This document shows positions 8,847 to 16,944 of a stretch of DNA of 64,000 nucleotides, piece after piece. The position numbers were made by a program, and so were the translations under genes. The stretch comes from Hymenobacter plasmatis (GTDB taxonomy: Bacteria > Bacteroidota > Bacteroidia > Cytophagales > Hymenobacteraceae). Position 1 is the stretch's first letter; each line of letters begins with the position of its first letter. The notes under the pieces were generated by a model that saw only the letters and a list, made by a program, of their open reading frames with translations, ran no database searches and was not told where the DNA came from. The DNA is taken from contig NZ_JAJFAW010000002.1 of the NCBI RefSeq assembly GCF_020711255.1, forward strand, positions 124,001 to 188,000, written 5' to 3'.

Positions 8847-9047
8847 GCGTGTAGCTTTTTGGCCTTGCCAAAGCGGCCAGCGGGGCTGAGACCTTATTTC
8901 GGCGCAAGCAGGGCCTTTTTTGGAAGTTTTGGGCCGCACCGGTGGTGAAGAATTGCTGAAATTGAGTTAATTTAGGGACGTCGGCCGGTGAAACGCCGTG
9001 CCGACAACCTGCGTTGTAAGGTTCGCACCGCATCAGCTGTTTTAGCC

Positions 9048-9272
9048 ATGTTCAGTCTTGTCTACGCCGTGGCCTTTTGCGCCTTTTTCCTGTTCGTGCT
9101 GGTGATTCCGCGCCGGCGCCGCGCCTTGCCCCCGCCTCCGCCGTCCGACGGCGACGACGACGGTGGCGAACCGCACGACCCGGGCCTGCCCGACCTGGAC
9201 CTGCCGCCCGGCATCTCCCGGCCTATTAATGATTGGGAGCCGGACTACAACAAGCGGCGCATCGGCGTCTGA
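9048..9272 (+). CDS. Small single-span membrane protein with acidic-proline tail
   Basis: A 74-residue protein: one hydrophobic helix (MFSLVYAVAFCAFFLFVLVI), a positive stop-transfer cluster PRRRR, a run of prolines, then an acidic stretch SDGDDDGGEPHDPG and a tail GISRPINDWEPDYNKRR. The charge pattern suggests N-out, C-in topology. I prefer ATG 9048 over the upstream ATG at 8988 because the membrane helix then starts the protein. I recognise no family; reality is supported by the sharply ordered composition rather than by homology. Confidence 0.5.
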   Translation: MFSLVYAVAFCAFFLFVLVIPRRRRALPPPPPSDGDDDGGEPHDPGLPDLDLPPGISRPINDWEPDYNKRRIGV

Positions 9273-9340
9273 CCTCCCCTTTCAGCCCAAGCAGCAAGGC
9301 TTACGTGTTGGCCTGTGAGGCCGTAGCCATGACAATTATA

Positions 9341-9393
9341 TATACGAAGTCTTATTATTAGGCATTTATCATTAGCCATTTATCGTTATCCCC
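9341..9393. repeat. Heptanucleotide array between convergent genes
   Basis: From 9363 the sequence reads as 7-base units CATTTAT, CATTAGC, CATTTAT, CGTTATC. The flank (9330-9360) is AT-rich. No clear partner arm is seen. It lies between the small membrane protein and the kinase-epimerase gene. Confidence 0.6.
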
Positions 9394-9397
9394 GGCC

Positions 9398-10834
9398 TTA
9401 GCCTACTTCCATGGTGTAAGCGGCCGAGAAAACCTGGCCCGGCTCCAGCGTCAGAATGCCTTCTTTTTCGCGTAGCTCGCCCGGCTCCCCCGTGGGGCTG
9501 GCCACACCATGCCACGGCTCCACGCACACAAAGCCGGCTCCGGGCCCTTTGGTCCAGAGGCCGAGGTAGGGAAAGCCATCGAACTGGAACCGCACGAAAT
9601 GCGCGGACTTGCGCGAGCGAAGCGTGAGGCGCGTGAAGTCGTAGTGCTTGAACACCAGCGCGTCGTCCGAGAACAGTTCGTAGGTAAGCGGCAGCTCCCA
9701 GGCATTGGTAAGCACAGGGGCCGTTTGGCCCGTTAGCAGGCCGCCTTCCAGGAGGTGGCGCTCCAGCGTCACGGGGTGGTCAAACTCAAAGAAATAATCT
9801 TCGAAGCTTTCGTCCGGCAGCAGCGGGCAGCGCACCGCCGGATGCGCCCCAATGCTGAACAACAGGGGCTGGTCGGTGGCCGTATTGCGTACGTCCCAGC
9901 GCACAGTGAGCAGGGTGTTGCGCAGCGTGTAGGTAATGGTGAGCTCGAAGTCGAAGGGGAAAATGGCGCGCGTGCTCTCGTCGTGCTGCAATTGGAACAC
10001 CAGCTCGGTAGCCGAATGCCGCAGCACCCCAAACTCCTTGTCGCGGGCAAAACCGTGCTGGGGCAGTTTGTAGTCCTGCCCCTCGTGCCGGTACGTGTCG
10101 CCGGGCAGGCGCCCCACCAGCGGAAACAGCACCGGCGCGTGGCGGGCCCACACGGCTGGGTCGGCGGGCCACACGTATTCGAGGCCGTTGGCCAGGGTCA
10201 CGAGGCTGGTAAGCTCGGCGCCGTGGGCCGCAAACGTGGCGCGGCAGCTGGGAGTGGCAAGGGTGTAGTGGGTCGCGGTATCAGGCATTGTTTTTACAGG
10301 TAAAGCGGGCAGTGGAGCCGTGCCGCGCAGCAGCTCATCTACCAAAAAGCAGGCGTGGGCAAAGCGGCGGTCCTCATCGCCGGATATTTCGGCAAAGTTG
10401 GCCATCCGCTCCCGCAATTCCCGGTGGTAGAGGTCGTAGAGCTGCTGGCGCAAATGCGGGTGCTCGCGCAGCGGGTCGGGCTGCCAGGGCACATCGACGC
10501 CCATGAGCAACACCAGGTCGTACTGGGCTTCGTGCATTCGGCTCAATATCCAATCGGGACAGCTGCCGAAGGCGTGCTCTGCCCATATTTTAATCACCAG
10601 CAAGTCGGTATCGTGAAACACCACGCGCTGGGCCTGCGCCTCTGCCGTGGCCTCGGCGGCCAGCTGGCCCCGGGCAATTTCCTCCAGGTCGGCCGGGGTG
10701 TAGTGCGGGCCCGAAGCGGCCAGGTATTCGCGGGCAAACTCGGGCGCATACGCCGTACCGTAGTGCGCCGCCAAACGAGCCGCCAGCGTTGATTTGCCGG
10801 TGGATTCCGGGCCAGTAAGTGAAACGCGCAGCAA
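9398..10834 (-). CDS. Nicotinamide riboside kinase fused to aldose 1-epimerase-like domain
   Basis: A 478-residue two-domain protein. Residues 1-170 are a NadR-type nicotinamide riboside kinase: Walker A GPESTGKST (8-16), EFAREYL, FHDTDLLVIKIWAEH, VPWQPDPLREHP; it would phosphorylate nicotinamide riboside to NMN. Residues ~183-478 are a galactose-mutarotase fold of the LacX-like aldose-epimerase group, with likely catalytic His331 (SIGAHPAVRCP) and Glu439 (CVEPWHG), and His260. The join is a short linker (GTAPLPALPVKT) followed by Met183, whose codon at 10288 looks like an ordinary start preceded by A-rich sequence, so the fusion may come from loss of a stop between two adjacent genes. pnuC lies just upstream on the same strand. 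Confidence 0.85.
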   Translation of the reverse strand: MLRVSLTGPESTGKSTLAARLAAHYGTAYAPEFAREYLAASGPHYTPADLEEIARGQLAAEATAEAQAQRVVFHDTDLLVIKIWAEHAFGSCPDWILSRMHEAQYDLVLLMGVDVPWQPDPLREHPHLRQQLYDLYHRELRERMANFAEISGDEDRRFAHACFLVDELLRGTAPLPALPVKTMPDTATHYTLATPSCRATFAAHGAELTSLVTLANGLEYVWPADPAVWARHAPVLFPLVGRLPGDTYRHEGQDYKLPQHGFARDKEFGVLRHSATELVFQLQHDESTRAIFPFDFELTITYTLRNTLLTVRWDVRNTATDQPLLFSIGAHPAVRCPLLPDESFEDYFFEFDHPVTLERHLLEGGLLTGQTAPVLTNAWELPLTYELFSDDALVFKHYDFTRLTLRSRKSAHFVRFQFDGFPYLGLWTKGPGAGFVCVEPWHGVASPTGEPGELREKEGILTLEPGQVFSAAYTMEVG

Positions 10835-11052
10835 CGTGTGGAAAGGGAAAATTGAGCCGAATTGGCCCGAGGTTATTAATTATCGAGTATTAACCAGATA
10901 ATAGACGCGCCTCCCAACAGAATATTATGACCGGCCCACAAAGTTGGCACTATTCCACGATTATACAGGCATTATCATTTCAATTGTCTCTGTAAAAGAG
11001 TCAGTAATGAAGTACTAGTGTGGCACGTCCCCTGGGCAGCGACTTTAGTTAC

Positions 11053-11757
11053 TTAGCTATCAGCCAGGACTGGCGCCGCCTGGACCTGCTGCGCCTTGAG
11101 CTCGCGTCGCCACTGCCAGTAGCCATAGGCTGCCAAGACCAGAAAGACGGCATAAAGCACGCTGGTCAAATAAAGCTCGCGGTGCCAATACATGCCCACG
11201 TAGGCCACGTCGACGGCCACCCACAGCAGCCAGTTTTCGATGTTGCGGCGCGAAAGCAGCGTTTGGGCGGCCAGGCTGATGGCTGTGGTGGTGCTGTCCC
11301 AATAGGGCAGGGCCGCATTGGTGTGGCGGCTGAACAAAAAGCCGGCTCCTAGCGCGTAGAGCAGGCCCGCGGCGGTGAGCCAGCCGGCTACGCGGCGGGG
11401 CGTGTGCGTGATGGGCAGCGCCCGCGCAGCGGCCGCATCGGCGGGGGCCGGCTTGCGCAGCCACTTCACCCAGCCATACACCAGCAGCGCAATAAAAGCC
11501 AGCTGTAAGCCCGCATCCGAATACAGCCGAGCCTGCTTGAACACCACCAAGTAAATCCCCCCGTTGATGATGCCAATGGGGAAGTTCCAGATGGAATTGC
11601 GGGCCGCGAGCCACACGCAGGCCACGCCCGTCACCACCCCGGCCACTTCCAGCGGGTCGGCCGTTTGGATGGCGGCCCAGGCGGCGGTCACGAAATCAAA
11701 ACTGAGAAGAATAGCCAGCACAAGCAAAACGGAAGAAGCGGCAAGGTAGGGCCCCAC
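11053..11757 (-). CDS. pnuC: Nicotinamide riboside transporter PnuC
   Basis: Inner-membrane facilitator of the PnuC/SWEET-like fold, about seven helices. The family mark VWLAARNSIWNFPIGIINGG is clear, as are QARLYSDAGLQ and the late NIENWLLWVAVDVAYVGMYW. PnuC relatives also carry thiamine (PnuT) or riboflavin, but the next gene on the strand encodes a nicotinamide riboside kinase, which makes nicotinamide riboside the likely cargo: the kinase traps it as NMN. The frame starts with GTG at 11757; the first ~25 residues are not typical of the family, and a GTG near residue 24 (VTAAWAAIQ) is an alternative start. Confidence 0.88.
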   Translation of the reverse strand: MGPYLAASSVLLVLAILLSFDFVTAAWAAIQTADPLEVAGVVTGVACVWLAARNSIWNFPIGIINGGIYLVVFKQARLYSDAGLQLAFIALLVYGWVKWLRKPAPADAAAARALPITHTPRRVAGWLTAAGLLYALGAGFLFSRHTNAALPYWDSTTTAISLAAQTLLSRRNIENWLLWVAVDVAYVGMYWHRELYLTSVLYAVFLVLAAYGYWQWRRELKAQQVQAAPVLADS

Positions 11758-11761
11758 GGCC

Positions 11762-11769
11762 TACTTTTG
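11762..11769 (+). promoter_or_regulatory. -7 promoter element (TAnnTTTG) of the rhodanese gene
   Basis: TACTTTTG, a perfect match to the Bacteroidota primary-sigma -7 element, 19 bases before the ATG at 11788. No TTG is evident at -33. Confidence 0.65.
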
Positions 11770-11787
11770 CGCCCATACTGCTACGCC

Positions 11788-12120
11788 ATGGACCACGCCT
11801 CGTTAGAAATTAGCCCCGAAGACCTCCAGCGCCGCCTGCAGGCCGGCGACGACGTTCAGCTGGTGGACGTGCGCGAACCCGAAGAATACGAATACTGCCA
11901 CCTACCCGGCAGCCTGCTGCTCCCCTTAGGCGAGGTAACGCGCCGGGCCACCGAAATCCGCACCGAGGGGCCCGTGGTGCTCATTTGCCACCACGGCGTG
12001 CGTTCGGCCCGGGCCCTGGGCTACCTGCAGCACCGTCTGGGCCGCACCAACGTGCTTAACCTGCGCGGCGGCGTGGCCGGCTGGGCTGCCCGGGTCGACC
12101 CGGACTTTCCGCGCTACTAG
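11788..12120 (+). CDS. Rhodanese-like sulfurtransferase
   Basis: A 110-residue single rhodanese domain: LVDVREPEEYEYCHLPGSLL, then the active-site loop CHHGVRSARAL with catalytic Cys, then NLRGGVAGWAARVDPDFPRY. Single-domain forms move sulfane sulfur between cytoplasmic thiol carriers; the exact partner is unknown. The ATG at 11788 is supported by a perfect -7 element 19 bases upstream. It is divergent from pnuC and not obviously co-transcribed with the next gene. Confidence 0.92.
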   Translation: MDHASLEISPEDLQRRLQAGDDVQLVDVREPEEYEYCHLPGSLLLPLGEVTRRATEIRTEGPVVLICHHGVRSARALGYLQHRLGRTNVLNLRGGVAGWAARVDPDFPRY

Positions 12121-12280
12121 CGCCGCCGCGGCCGAACTCCAGGGCGGAGCCAACTCAACCTGGGCTGGCGGCCCGATGGCGAGGTTAAATTGGGCTATTA
12201 AATGGCGGCACGTGTATCCAAATGCGGGCTCAATCGTTTGGGGCTGGAACTTGTTGTAGTCAACGCCTACCCTCCAAGCC

Positions 12281-13069
12281 ATGCCCGATTTCCCGCTGCC
12301 GGCCATCATTCTACCCGACCCTACTGCTCCTACCCTGGCCAGCCGCCTGGCCCTGCGCGAGCGGCCGCCGGAGGCCCCGCTCCTGCGCCAGGAGTGGAGC
12401 GACTTGCTTTTTATGCACTGGCCGGTACCGGTGGCGCTGCTGGCGCCGCACCTACCCCTGCGGCTCAAGCTCGATACCTACGACGGCATGGCGTGGCTGG
12501 CCGTGGTGCCGTTTCGGATGTCGAAAGTGCGCACCCGCATCAGCCCACCGGTACCCGGCGCCAGCGGATTTCTTGAGCTAAACGTGCGCACCTACGTGCA
12601 CCTCGACGGCGTGCCGGGCGTGTGGTTCTTTTCGCTGGATGCCACTAATGCCCTGGCCGTGTGGGTGGCGCGCACGTTTTTCAACCTGCCCTACCTGCGC
12701 GCCACCATGCGCATGGACAGCCCCAGCGCCCAGCTGCGGCAGTTCAAAGCCGAACGCACGCACGCGGGCATGGCCCCCGCGCACTTTCGCGCCACCTGGA
12801 CCATCGGCGCCCCACTGCCGCCTGCCGAGCCCGGCTCGCTGGCCTTTTTTCTCACGGAGCGCTACTGCCTCTACACCAGCAACCAGGCCCGCACCAAGCT
12901 CTACCGCGGCCGGGTGGCCCACGGGCCGTGGCCCCTGCGCGCGGCCCAGGTGCTGCACTACGAGTCGACGCTGGTGGAGAGCCTCGGCCTGCCCACTCCC
13001 ACCGGCAGCCCCCTCGTGCACGCAGGCGGCCCCGTGAGCGTGGAGCTGTGGCCGATGCAGCGGGTGTAA
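12281..13069 (+). CDS. DUF2071 (YqjF-like) protein
   Basis: A 262-residue cytoplasmic protein of the DUF2071 family. Recognisable segments are RQEWSDLLFMHWPVPVALLA, LDTYDGMAWLAVVPFRMSKV, FLELNVRTYVHLDGVPGVWF and FSLDATNALAVWVAR. The family resembles acetoacetate-decarboxylase-like barrels, but its reaction is unknown. The stop is only nine bases before the GTG start of hrpB, so the two are probably one transcript, with no known functional link. Confidence 0.88.
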   Translation: MPDFPLPAIILPDPTAPTLASRLALRERPPEAPLLRQEWSDLLFMHWPVPVALLAPHLPLRLKLDTYDGMAWLAVVPFRMSKVRTRISPPVPGASGFLELNVRTYVHLDGVPGVWFFSLDATNALAVWVARTFFNLPYLRATMRMDSPSAQLRQFKAERTHAGMAPAHFRATWTIGAPLPPAEPGSLAFFLTERYCLYTSNQARTKLYRGRVAHGPWPLRAAQVLHYESTLVESLGLPTPTGSPLVHAGGPVSVELWPMQRV

Positions 13070-13078
13070 TTTTGGTGG

Positions 13079-15736
13079 GTGAACCCTGCCTTTAGCCTGC
13101 CGCCACTGCCCGATTTGCCCATCCTCGCGGCGCTGCCTGCCCTGCGCGCCGCCCTGGCTGCGCACAGCCGGGTGGTGCTGGAAGCGCCGCCCGGCGCCGG
13201 CAAAACCACCGTGGTGCCGCTGGAGCTGCTGGCCGCACCCTGGCGCAGTCCGCAGGATAAAATCCTGGTGCTCGAGCCCCGGCAGCTGGCGGTGCGCGGC
13301 GCGGCAGCCCGCCTGGCCCAGCTGCTGGGCGAGCCGGTGGGCCGCACCATTGGCTACCGCGTGCGGCTCGATAGCAAAGTCTCCAAAGAAACCCGCGTGG
13401 AGGTCATCACCGAAGGCATACTGACGCGCATGATTCAGGACGACCCGGCCCTGGAAGGCGTGTCAGCCGTGGTGTTCGATGAATTTCACGAGCGCAGCCT
13501 GAATGCCGATTTGGGGCTGGCGCTGGCGCTGGATGCCCAGGCCGTGCTACGGCCGGAGCTGCGAATTTTAATCATGAGCGCCACGCTGGAGGCGCAACGG
13601 CTGGGCCAGTGGCTGCCCGCGCCGGTGGTGTCGTCGGCGGGCTTTTTGTTTCCGATTGATACCCATTACCTCGACCCACGCCGGGCCTCGGCGCTGCCTA
13701 ACAAGCCCAATGACCGGCTGGCCGAACTGGTACCCGCCCAGGTGCGCGCGGCCCTGCACGCCCATCCCGAAGGCGATATCCTGGTGTTTCTGCCGGGCGT
13801 GGGCGACTTGCAGCGCAGTGCCCGCAAGCTGGCCGATGCCCTGGCCGATACCGTCGACCTGCACCTGCTGCACGGCGAGCTGCCCCTCGAAACCCAGGAC
13901 GCCGCACTGCGCCCGGCCCGCGCGGGGCGCCGCAAGGTCATTCTGGCCACCAGCATTGCCGAAACCAGCCTGACCATCGAAGGCGTGCGGGTGGTGATTG
14001 ACGGGGGCTTTGCCCGGGTGCCGCGCTTTGTGCCGCGCACCGGTTTCACCACCCTCGAAACCGTGCCCGTGGCCCGCGCCGCCGCCGACCAGCGCCGGGG
14101 CCGCGCCGGCCGCCTGGCTCCCGGCACCTGCTACCGCCTCTGGACCGAAGCCGAACACCACAATCTCCCGGCCCACCGTCCGCCCGAAATTCACACCGCC
14201 GACCTCAGTAGCCTGGTACTGGAACTGGCCCTGTGGGGAGCAACCGAGCCCACCAGCCTGCGCTGGCTGGATGTGCCGCCGTCCGCTGCCTTCGCCCAAG
14301 CCAAAGACCTGCTGCTGCGCCTGGGGGCGTTAGATAATGAGGAATCAGGAATGAGGAATGAAGAATTCTCAGGCACTAATTCCTCAATAAGAACAAAGCC
14401 GACTGCACACGGCCGGCAACTGGCGGCACTGGGGCTTCCGCCGCGTTTGGGCCATTTGGTGGTGCGCGGGCAGGAGTTGGGCTATGGAGCCGCCGCGGGG
14501 GCACTGGCTGCATTACTGGCAGAGCGAGACTTGCTGCGTTGGGCCAGCCCCACCGATACGCGCCCCATCCCGCCCGACTTGCGCCTGCGCTTGGAAGCGC
14601 TGGAAAGCGGACGCCCACCCCTGCCGGGGTTGGCCTTGCACCACGCCACGCTGCAGCGCGTGCGCGACGTGGCCCGCAACCTGCAAAGCCGTCAGGGACA
14701 CGACAAAAAAGCTGCGCCCGGTTACTCAGCCGCTCAGGCACCGATTGGGCTGCTCACAGCCCTGGCCTACCCTGACCGCTTGGCCCAACGCGAAACCCAC
14801 GACCGGCTCCGCCTCGTCACGGGCCAGCGCGTAAGCCTGAACACCACCGACGTGGACCCGCAAGCGGAGTTTTTCGCGGTGGCCCACCTGGCCGGCACGG
14901 CCTCGGCGCCCCGGGCTACGCTGGCGGCTCCGCTGGGCCGAGACGAGCTGGAGCTGGCTTTCGCCGACCAGATTACCACCACCGACGAGGTGCGCTACGA
15001 CCCCGCTACCCAACGCGTGACCGGCCGCCGCGTGCGCCGGCTGGGCGCCTTGATGCTCGCCGAAACCGTCATTGGCCAGCCCAACCCCACGCTGGTGGGC
15101 CACGCCCTGCTGGCCTATCTGCAGGAAGCCGGCCTGAGCAAATTGAGCTGGACACCGGAGGCCCGGCAGCTGCAGCAGCGGCTGGAGTTTGTACGCCAGC
15201 ACTTCCCGCCCTCCGATACTACTGCTGAAACAGAAAGGTGGCCAGCCTTCGACGACGAAACGCTGGCGCAAGAACTTTCTACTTGGCTAGGGCCGCACCT
15301 TACGGGCCTCAAAACCCTGACCGACGTGCAGCGGCTCGACCTCACGGAGCCGTTGCTGGCACGCCTGCCCGGCGGCTGGAGCCAGCGCCAAACCCTCGAC
15401 CGTCTCGCCCCCGCCGCGCTGGAAGTCCCCAGCGGCTCGCACATCATCCTCGACTACAGCGACCCCGCCGCGCCCGTACTGGCCGTGAAGCTGCAGGAGC
15501 TGTTTGGCCTGACTGAAACGCCCACGGTGGCCGGCGGGCGGGTGCCGCTGCTCCTGCACTTGCTCTCGCCAGGTGGGCGGCCGGCGCAGGTCACCCGCGA
15601 CTTGCGCAGCTTTTGGGAGAAGGGCTACTTTGAAGTGCGCAAGGATCTGAAAGGCCGCTACCCCAAGCACCCCTGGCCCGATAAGCCCATGGAACACATT
15701 CCAACACGGCTGACGAAGAAGCGGCTGGGTGGGTAG
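13079..15736 (+). CDS. hrpB: ATP-dependent helicase HrpB
   Basis: DEAH-box RNA/DNA helicase of 885 residues, usual for HrpB (~820) plus an insertion. Walker A APPGAGKTT (36-44), DEAH-type box DEFH (135-138), MSATLEAQRL, the motif VI region QRRGRAGRLAPGTCYRLWTE, and the C-terminal HrpB domain ending PKHPWPDKPMEHIPTRLTKK. It starts with GTG at 13079, nine bases after the DUF2071 stop. Residues ~419-439 (NEESGMRNEEFSGTNSSIRT) do not belong to the family: they are encoded by a heptanucleotide repeat array at 14335-14393 that sits in a surface turn between the helicase core and the ratchet region. Confidence 0.94.
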   Translation: MNPAFSLPPLPDLPILAALPALRAALAAHSRVVLEAPPGAGKTTVVPLELLAAPWRSPQDKILVLEPRQLAVRGAAARLAQLLGEPVGRTIGYRVRLDSKVSKETRVEVITEGILTRMIQDDPALEGVSAVVFDEFHERSLNADLGLALALDAQAVLRPELRILIMSATLEAQRLGQWLPAPVVSSAGFLFPIDTHYLDPRRASALPNKPNDRLAELVPAQVRAALHAHPEGDILVFLPGVGDLQRSARKLADALADTVDLHLLHGELPLETQDAALRPARAGRRKVILATSIAETSLTIEGVRVVIDGGFARVPRFVPRTGFTTLETVPVARAAADQRRGRAGRLAPGTCYRLWTEAEHHNLPAHRPPEIHTADLSSLVLELALWGATEPTSLRWLDVPPSAAFAQAKDLLLRLGALDNEESGMRNEEFSGTNSSIRTKPTAHGRQLAALGLPPRLGHLVVRGQELGYGAAAGALAALLAERDLLRWASPTDTRPIPPDLRLRLEALESGRPPLPGLALHHATLQRVRDVARNLQSRQGHDKKAAPGYSAAQAPIGLLTALAYPDRLAQRETHDRLRLVTGQRVSLNTTDVDPQAEFFAVAHLAGTASAPRATLAAPLGRDELELAFADQITTTDEVRYDPATQRVTGRRVRRLGALMLAETVIGQPNPTLVGHALLAYLQEAGLSKLSWTPEARQLQQRLEFVRQHFPPSDTTAETERWPAFDDETLAQELSTWLGPHLTGLKTLTDVQRLDLTEPLLARLPGGWSQRQTLDRLAPAALEVPSGSHIILDYSDPAAPVLAVKLQELFGLTETPTVAGGRVPLLLHLLSPGGRPAQVTRDLRSFWEKGYFEVRKDLKGRYPKHPWPDKPMEHIPTRLTKKRLGG
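14335..14393. repeat. Heptanucleotide repeat inserted in frame in hrpB
   Basis: Units of seven: AATGAGG, AATCAGG, AATGAGG, AATGAAG, AATT, then a short loop and the inverted copy AATTCCTCA (from 14378). Translated as NEESGMRNEEF...TNSS. A copy in the E1 gene (61116-61180) is read in the same phase and orientation. Confidence 0.85.
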
Positions 15737-15753
15737 GTGCTTAGTGATAAAAA

Positions 15754-15853
15754 AGAACGTCATGCTGAGCGCAGTCGAAGCATCTCTACTGCGCAACTAA
15801 TTCTATTTAGTATTGCGGTAGAGATGCTTCGACTGCGCTCAGCATGACGTTCT
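15754..15853. repeat. Perfect inverted repeat of the CATGCTGA...GAAGCATC family
   Basis: Arms 15754-15789 and 15818-15853 are exact reverse complements over 36 bases (outer AGAACGTCATGCTGAGCG, inner GAAGCATCTCTAC), with a 28-base AT-rich spacer. It lies between the convergent hrpB and FRG genes and could act as a two-way terminator. Confidence 0.92.
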
Positions 15854-15869
15854 CTATGTACCCTTTCAC

Positions 15870-16712
15870 TCAGCGCATTTCGCTATCATCTACAAAACCA
15901 GCACCCTGCCCGCTGCGGGGCGAGTAATGGCGGTGCAGCCAGCGGCTTAGCCCACCAAGGCCGGGCAGCAGCACTCGCTCGGTGATATTGGCCTGGTCGA
16001 GCTTATCGCGCACTTCCCACTTGAGTTTGGCGGGGATGACGATGCGGAAATACAGTTCGGGACGTTCGGTCAGCCAGTCGTGCAGCACACTCTGGGCCGT
16101 GCTCATCAGTGAAAACAGCGCGTATTGGTGCACAATGCGGGCATCGAGGCTGGGCGGCTCCAGAAACATGACGTAAGGCGTCTCCTGCAGGGCTTCCAGC
16201 TCGCTTAAGTTTTTGCTTAGGGGCTGGAGCAGTTCGGAGGTAAACACGTTGGAGCCCTCCTTGCGCAGAGCCTGGCGCAGGCTCGGGGGGAGGTGCTCGG
16301 CGGCTTTCACGTAGTTGAGGGCCCAGATGATGCCGTCTTCGTGGTAGGCCTCCAGGTCGTCGGTGGCGAAGTGCAGGGCCACGTAGGGCGAGTACGTCCA
16401 GTCGAGCAGGCGGGTGGGCAGGCCGTGGTGTTGGGCCAGGGCCAGCCAATCCCAGGTACTGGCGGCCTGAATGGTCTGGGTCGTGTCGTGGGCGTACTTG
16501 CGGAAGTTGCGCAGCAAGTGGTTTTCCAGCTCGTAGTACTTGCCGCCCAGGCGCTGCAGGCTGGTATTGAGCTGAAAATGGCGCGAGCGGCTGCCCCGGT
16601 ACACAAACGGCGAACGGAACCGCCCCAGGCCGCTATCCCAGGTATCCTGGAAGAGCAGCTTTTGCAGGTCTTCCCAGGAAGTGGCGACGTAATCGTTGGC
16701 AGGTAGAGGCAT
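15870..16712 (-). CDS. FRG-domain protein
   Basis: A 280-residue protein with an FRG domain in its first half: the naming motif FVYRGSRSRHFQL (36-48), then LALAQHHGLPTRLLDWTYSP (90-109) and VALHFATDD. The FRG fold is thought to relate to ADP-ribosyltransferases and is found in phage, plasmid and defence contexts, but its biochemical role is not established. The C-terminal part has APSLDAR-like and FRIVIPAKLKWEVRDKLDQ segments and no signal peptide. It is a lone gene: a 36-bp palindrome lies downstream and a composite repeat lies upstream, so it looks like a mobile single-gene cargo (inference). Confidence 0.85.
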   Translation of the reverse strand: MPLPANDYVATSWEDLQKLLFQDTWDSGLGRFRSPFVYRGSRSRHFQLNTSLQRLGGKYYELENHLLRNFRKYAHDTTQTIQAASTWDWLALAQHHGLPTRLLDWTYSPYVALHFATDDLEAYHEDGIIWALNYVKAAEHLPPSLRQALRKEGSNVFTSELLQPLSKNLSELEALQETPYVMFLEPPSLDARIVHQYALFSLMSTAQSVLHDWLTERPELYFRIVIPAKLKWEVRDKLDQANITERVLLPGLGGLSRWLHRHYSPRSGQGAGFVDDSEMR

Positions 16713-16751
16713 GGGACGCAGAGAACTCAGATGTAAGCATGCAAGAACGGC

Positions 16752-16927
16752 ATACTCCCCTCCTCAGCTGAGGAGGGGATGTTTCCGCGCAGCGAAAACG
16801 GGGGTGGTTGAGCCGTTGCACGACACCCGAACGATGCTAGCCCAAGTCGTTCGCCCATCGTTCAACAGCTCAACCACCCCAGCTCAACTTGGCAGTTGAG
16901 CGTCCCCTCCTTAGCAAGGAGGGGAGT
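16752..16927. repeat. Composite palindromic repeat (CCCCTCCT type)
   Basis: A perfect 22-base palindrome (16757-16778, CCCCTCCTCAGCTGAGGAGG plus GG) and a second hairpin CCCCTCC...GGAGGGG (16904-16924) form the ends of a larger inverted repeat. Inside are GGGGTGGTTGAG (left) and CTCAACCACCCC (right), also reverse complements, and GCGCAGCGAAAACG. It lies between the FRG and SDR genes. Confidence 0.85.
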
Positions 16928-16944
16928 TTTTTGTTCTTATGTCG

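Noticed and set aside
11758-11787. TPP riboswitch controlling pnuC
   Set aside because: Only 30 bases separate the pnuC and rhodanese starts; there is no room for the aptamer.
16740-16935. CRISPR-like array
   Set aside because: The repeats are inverted, not direct with regular spacers; no cas gene in the window.
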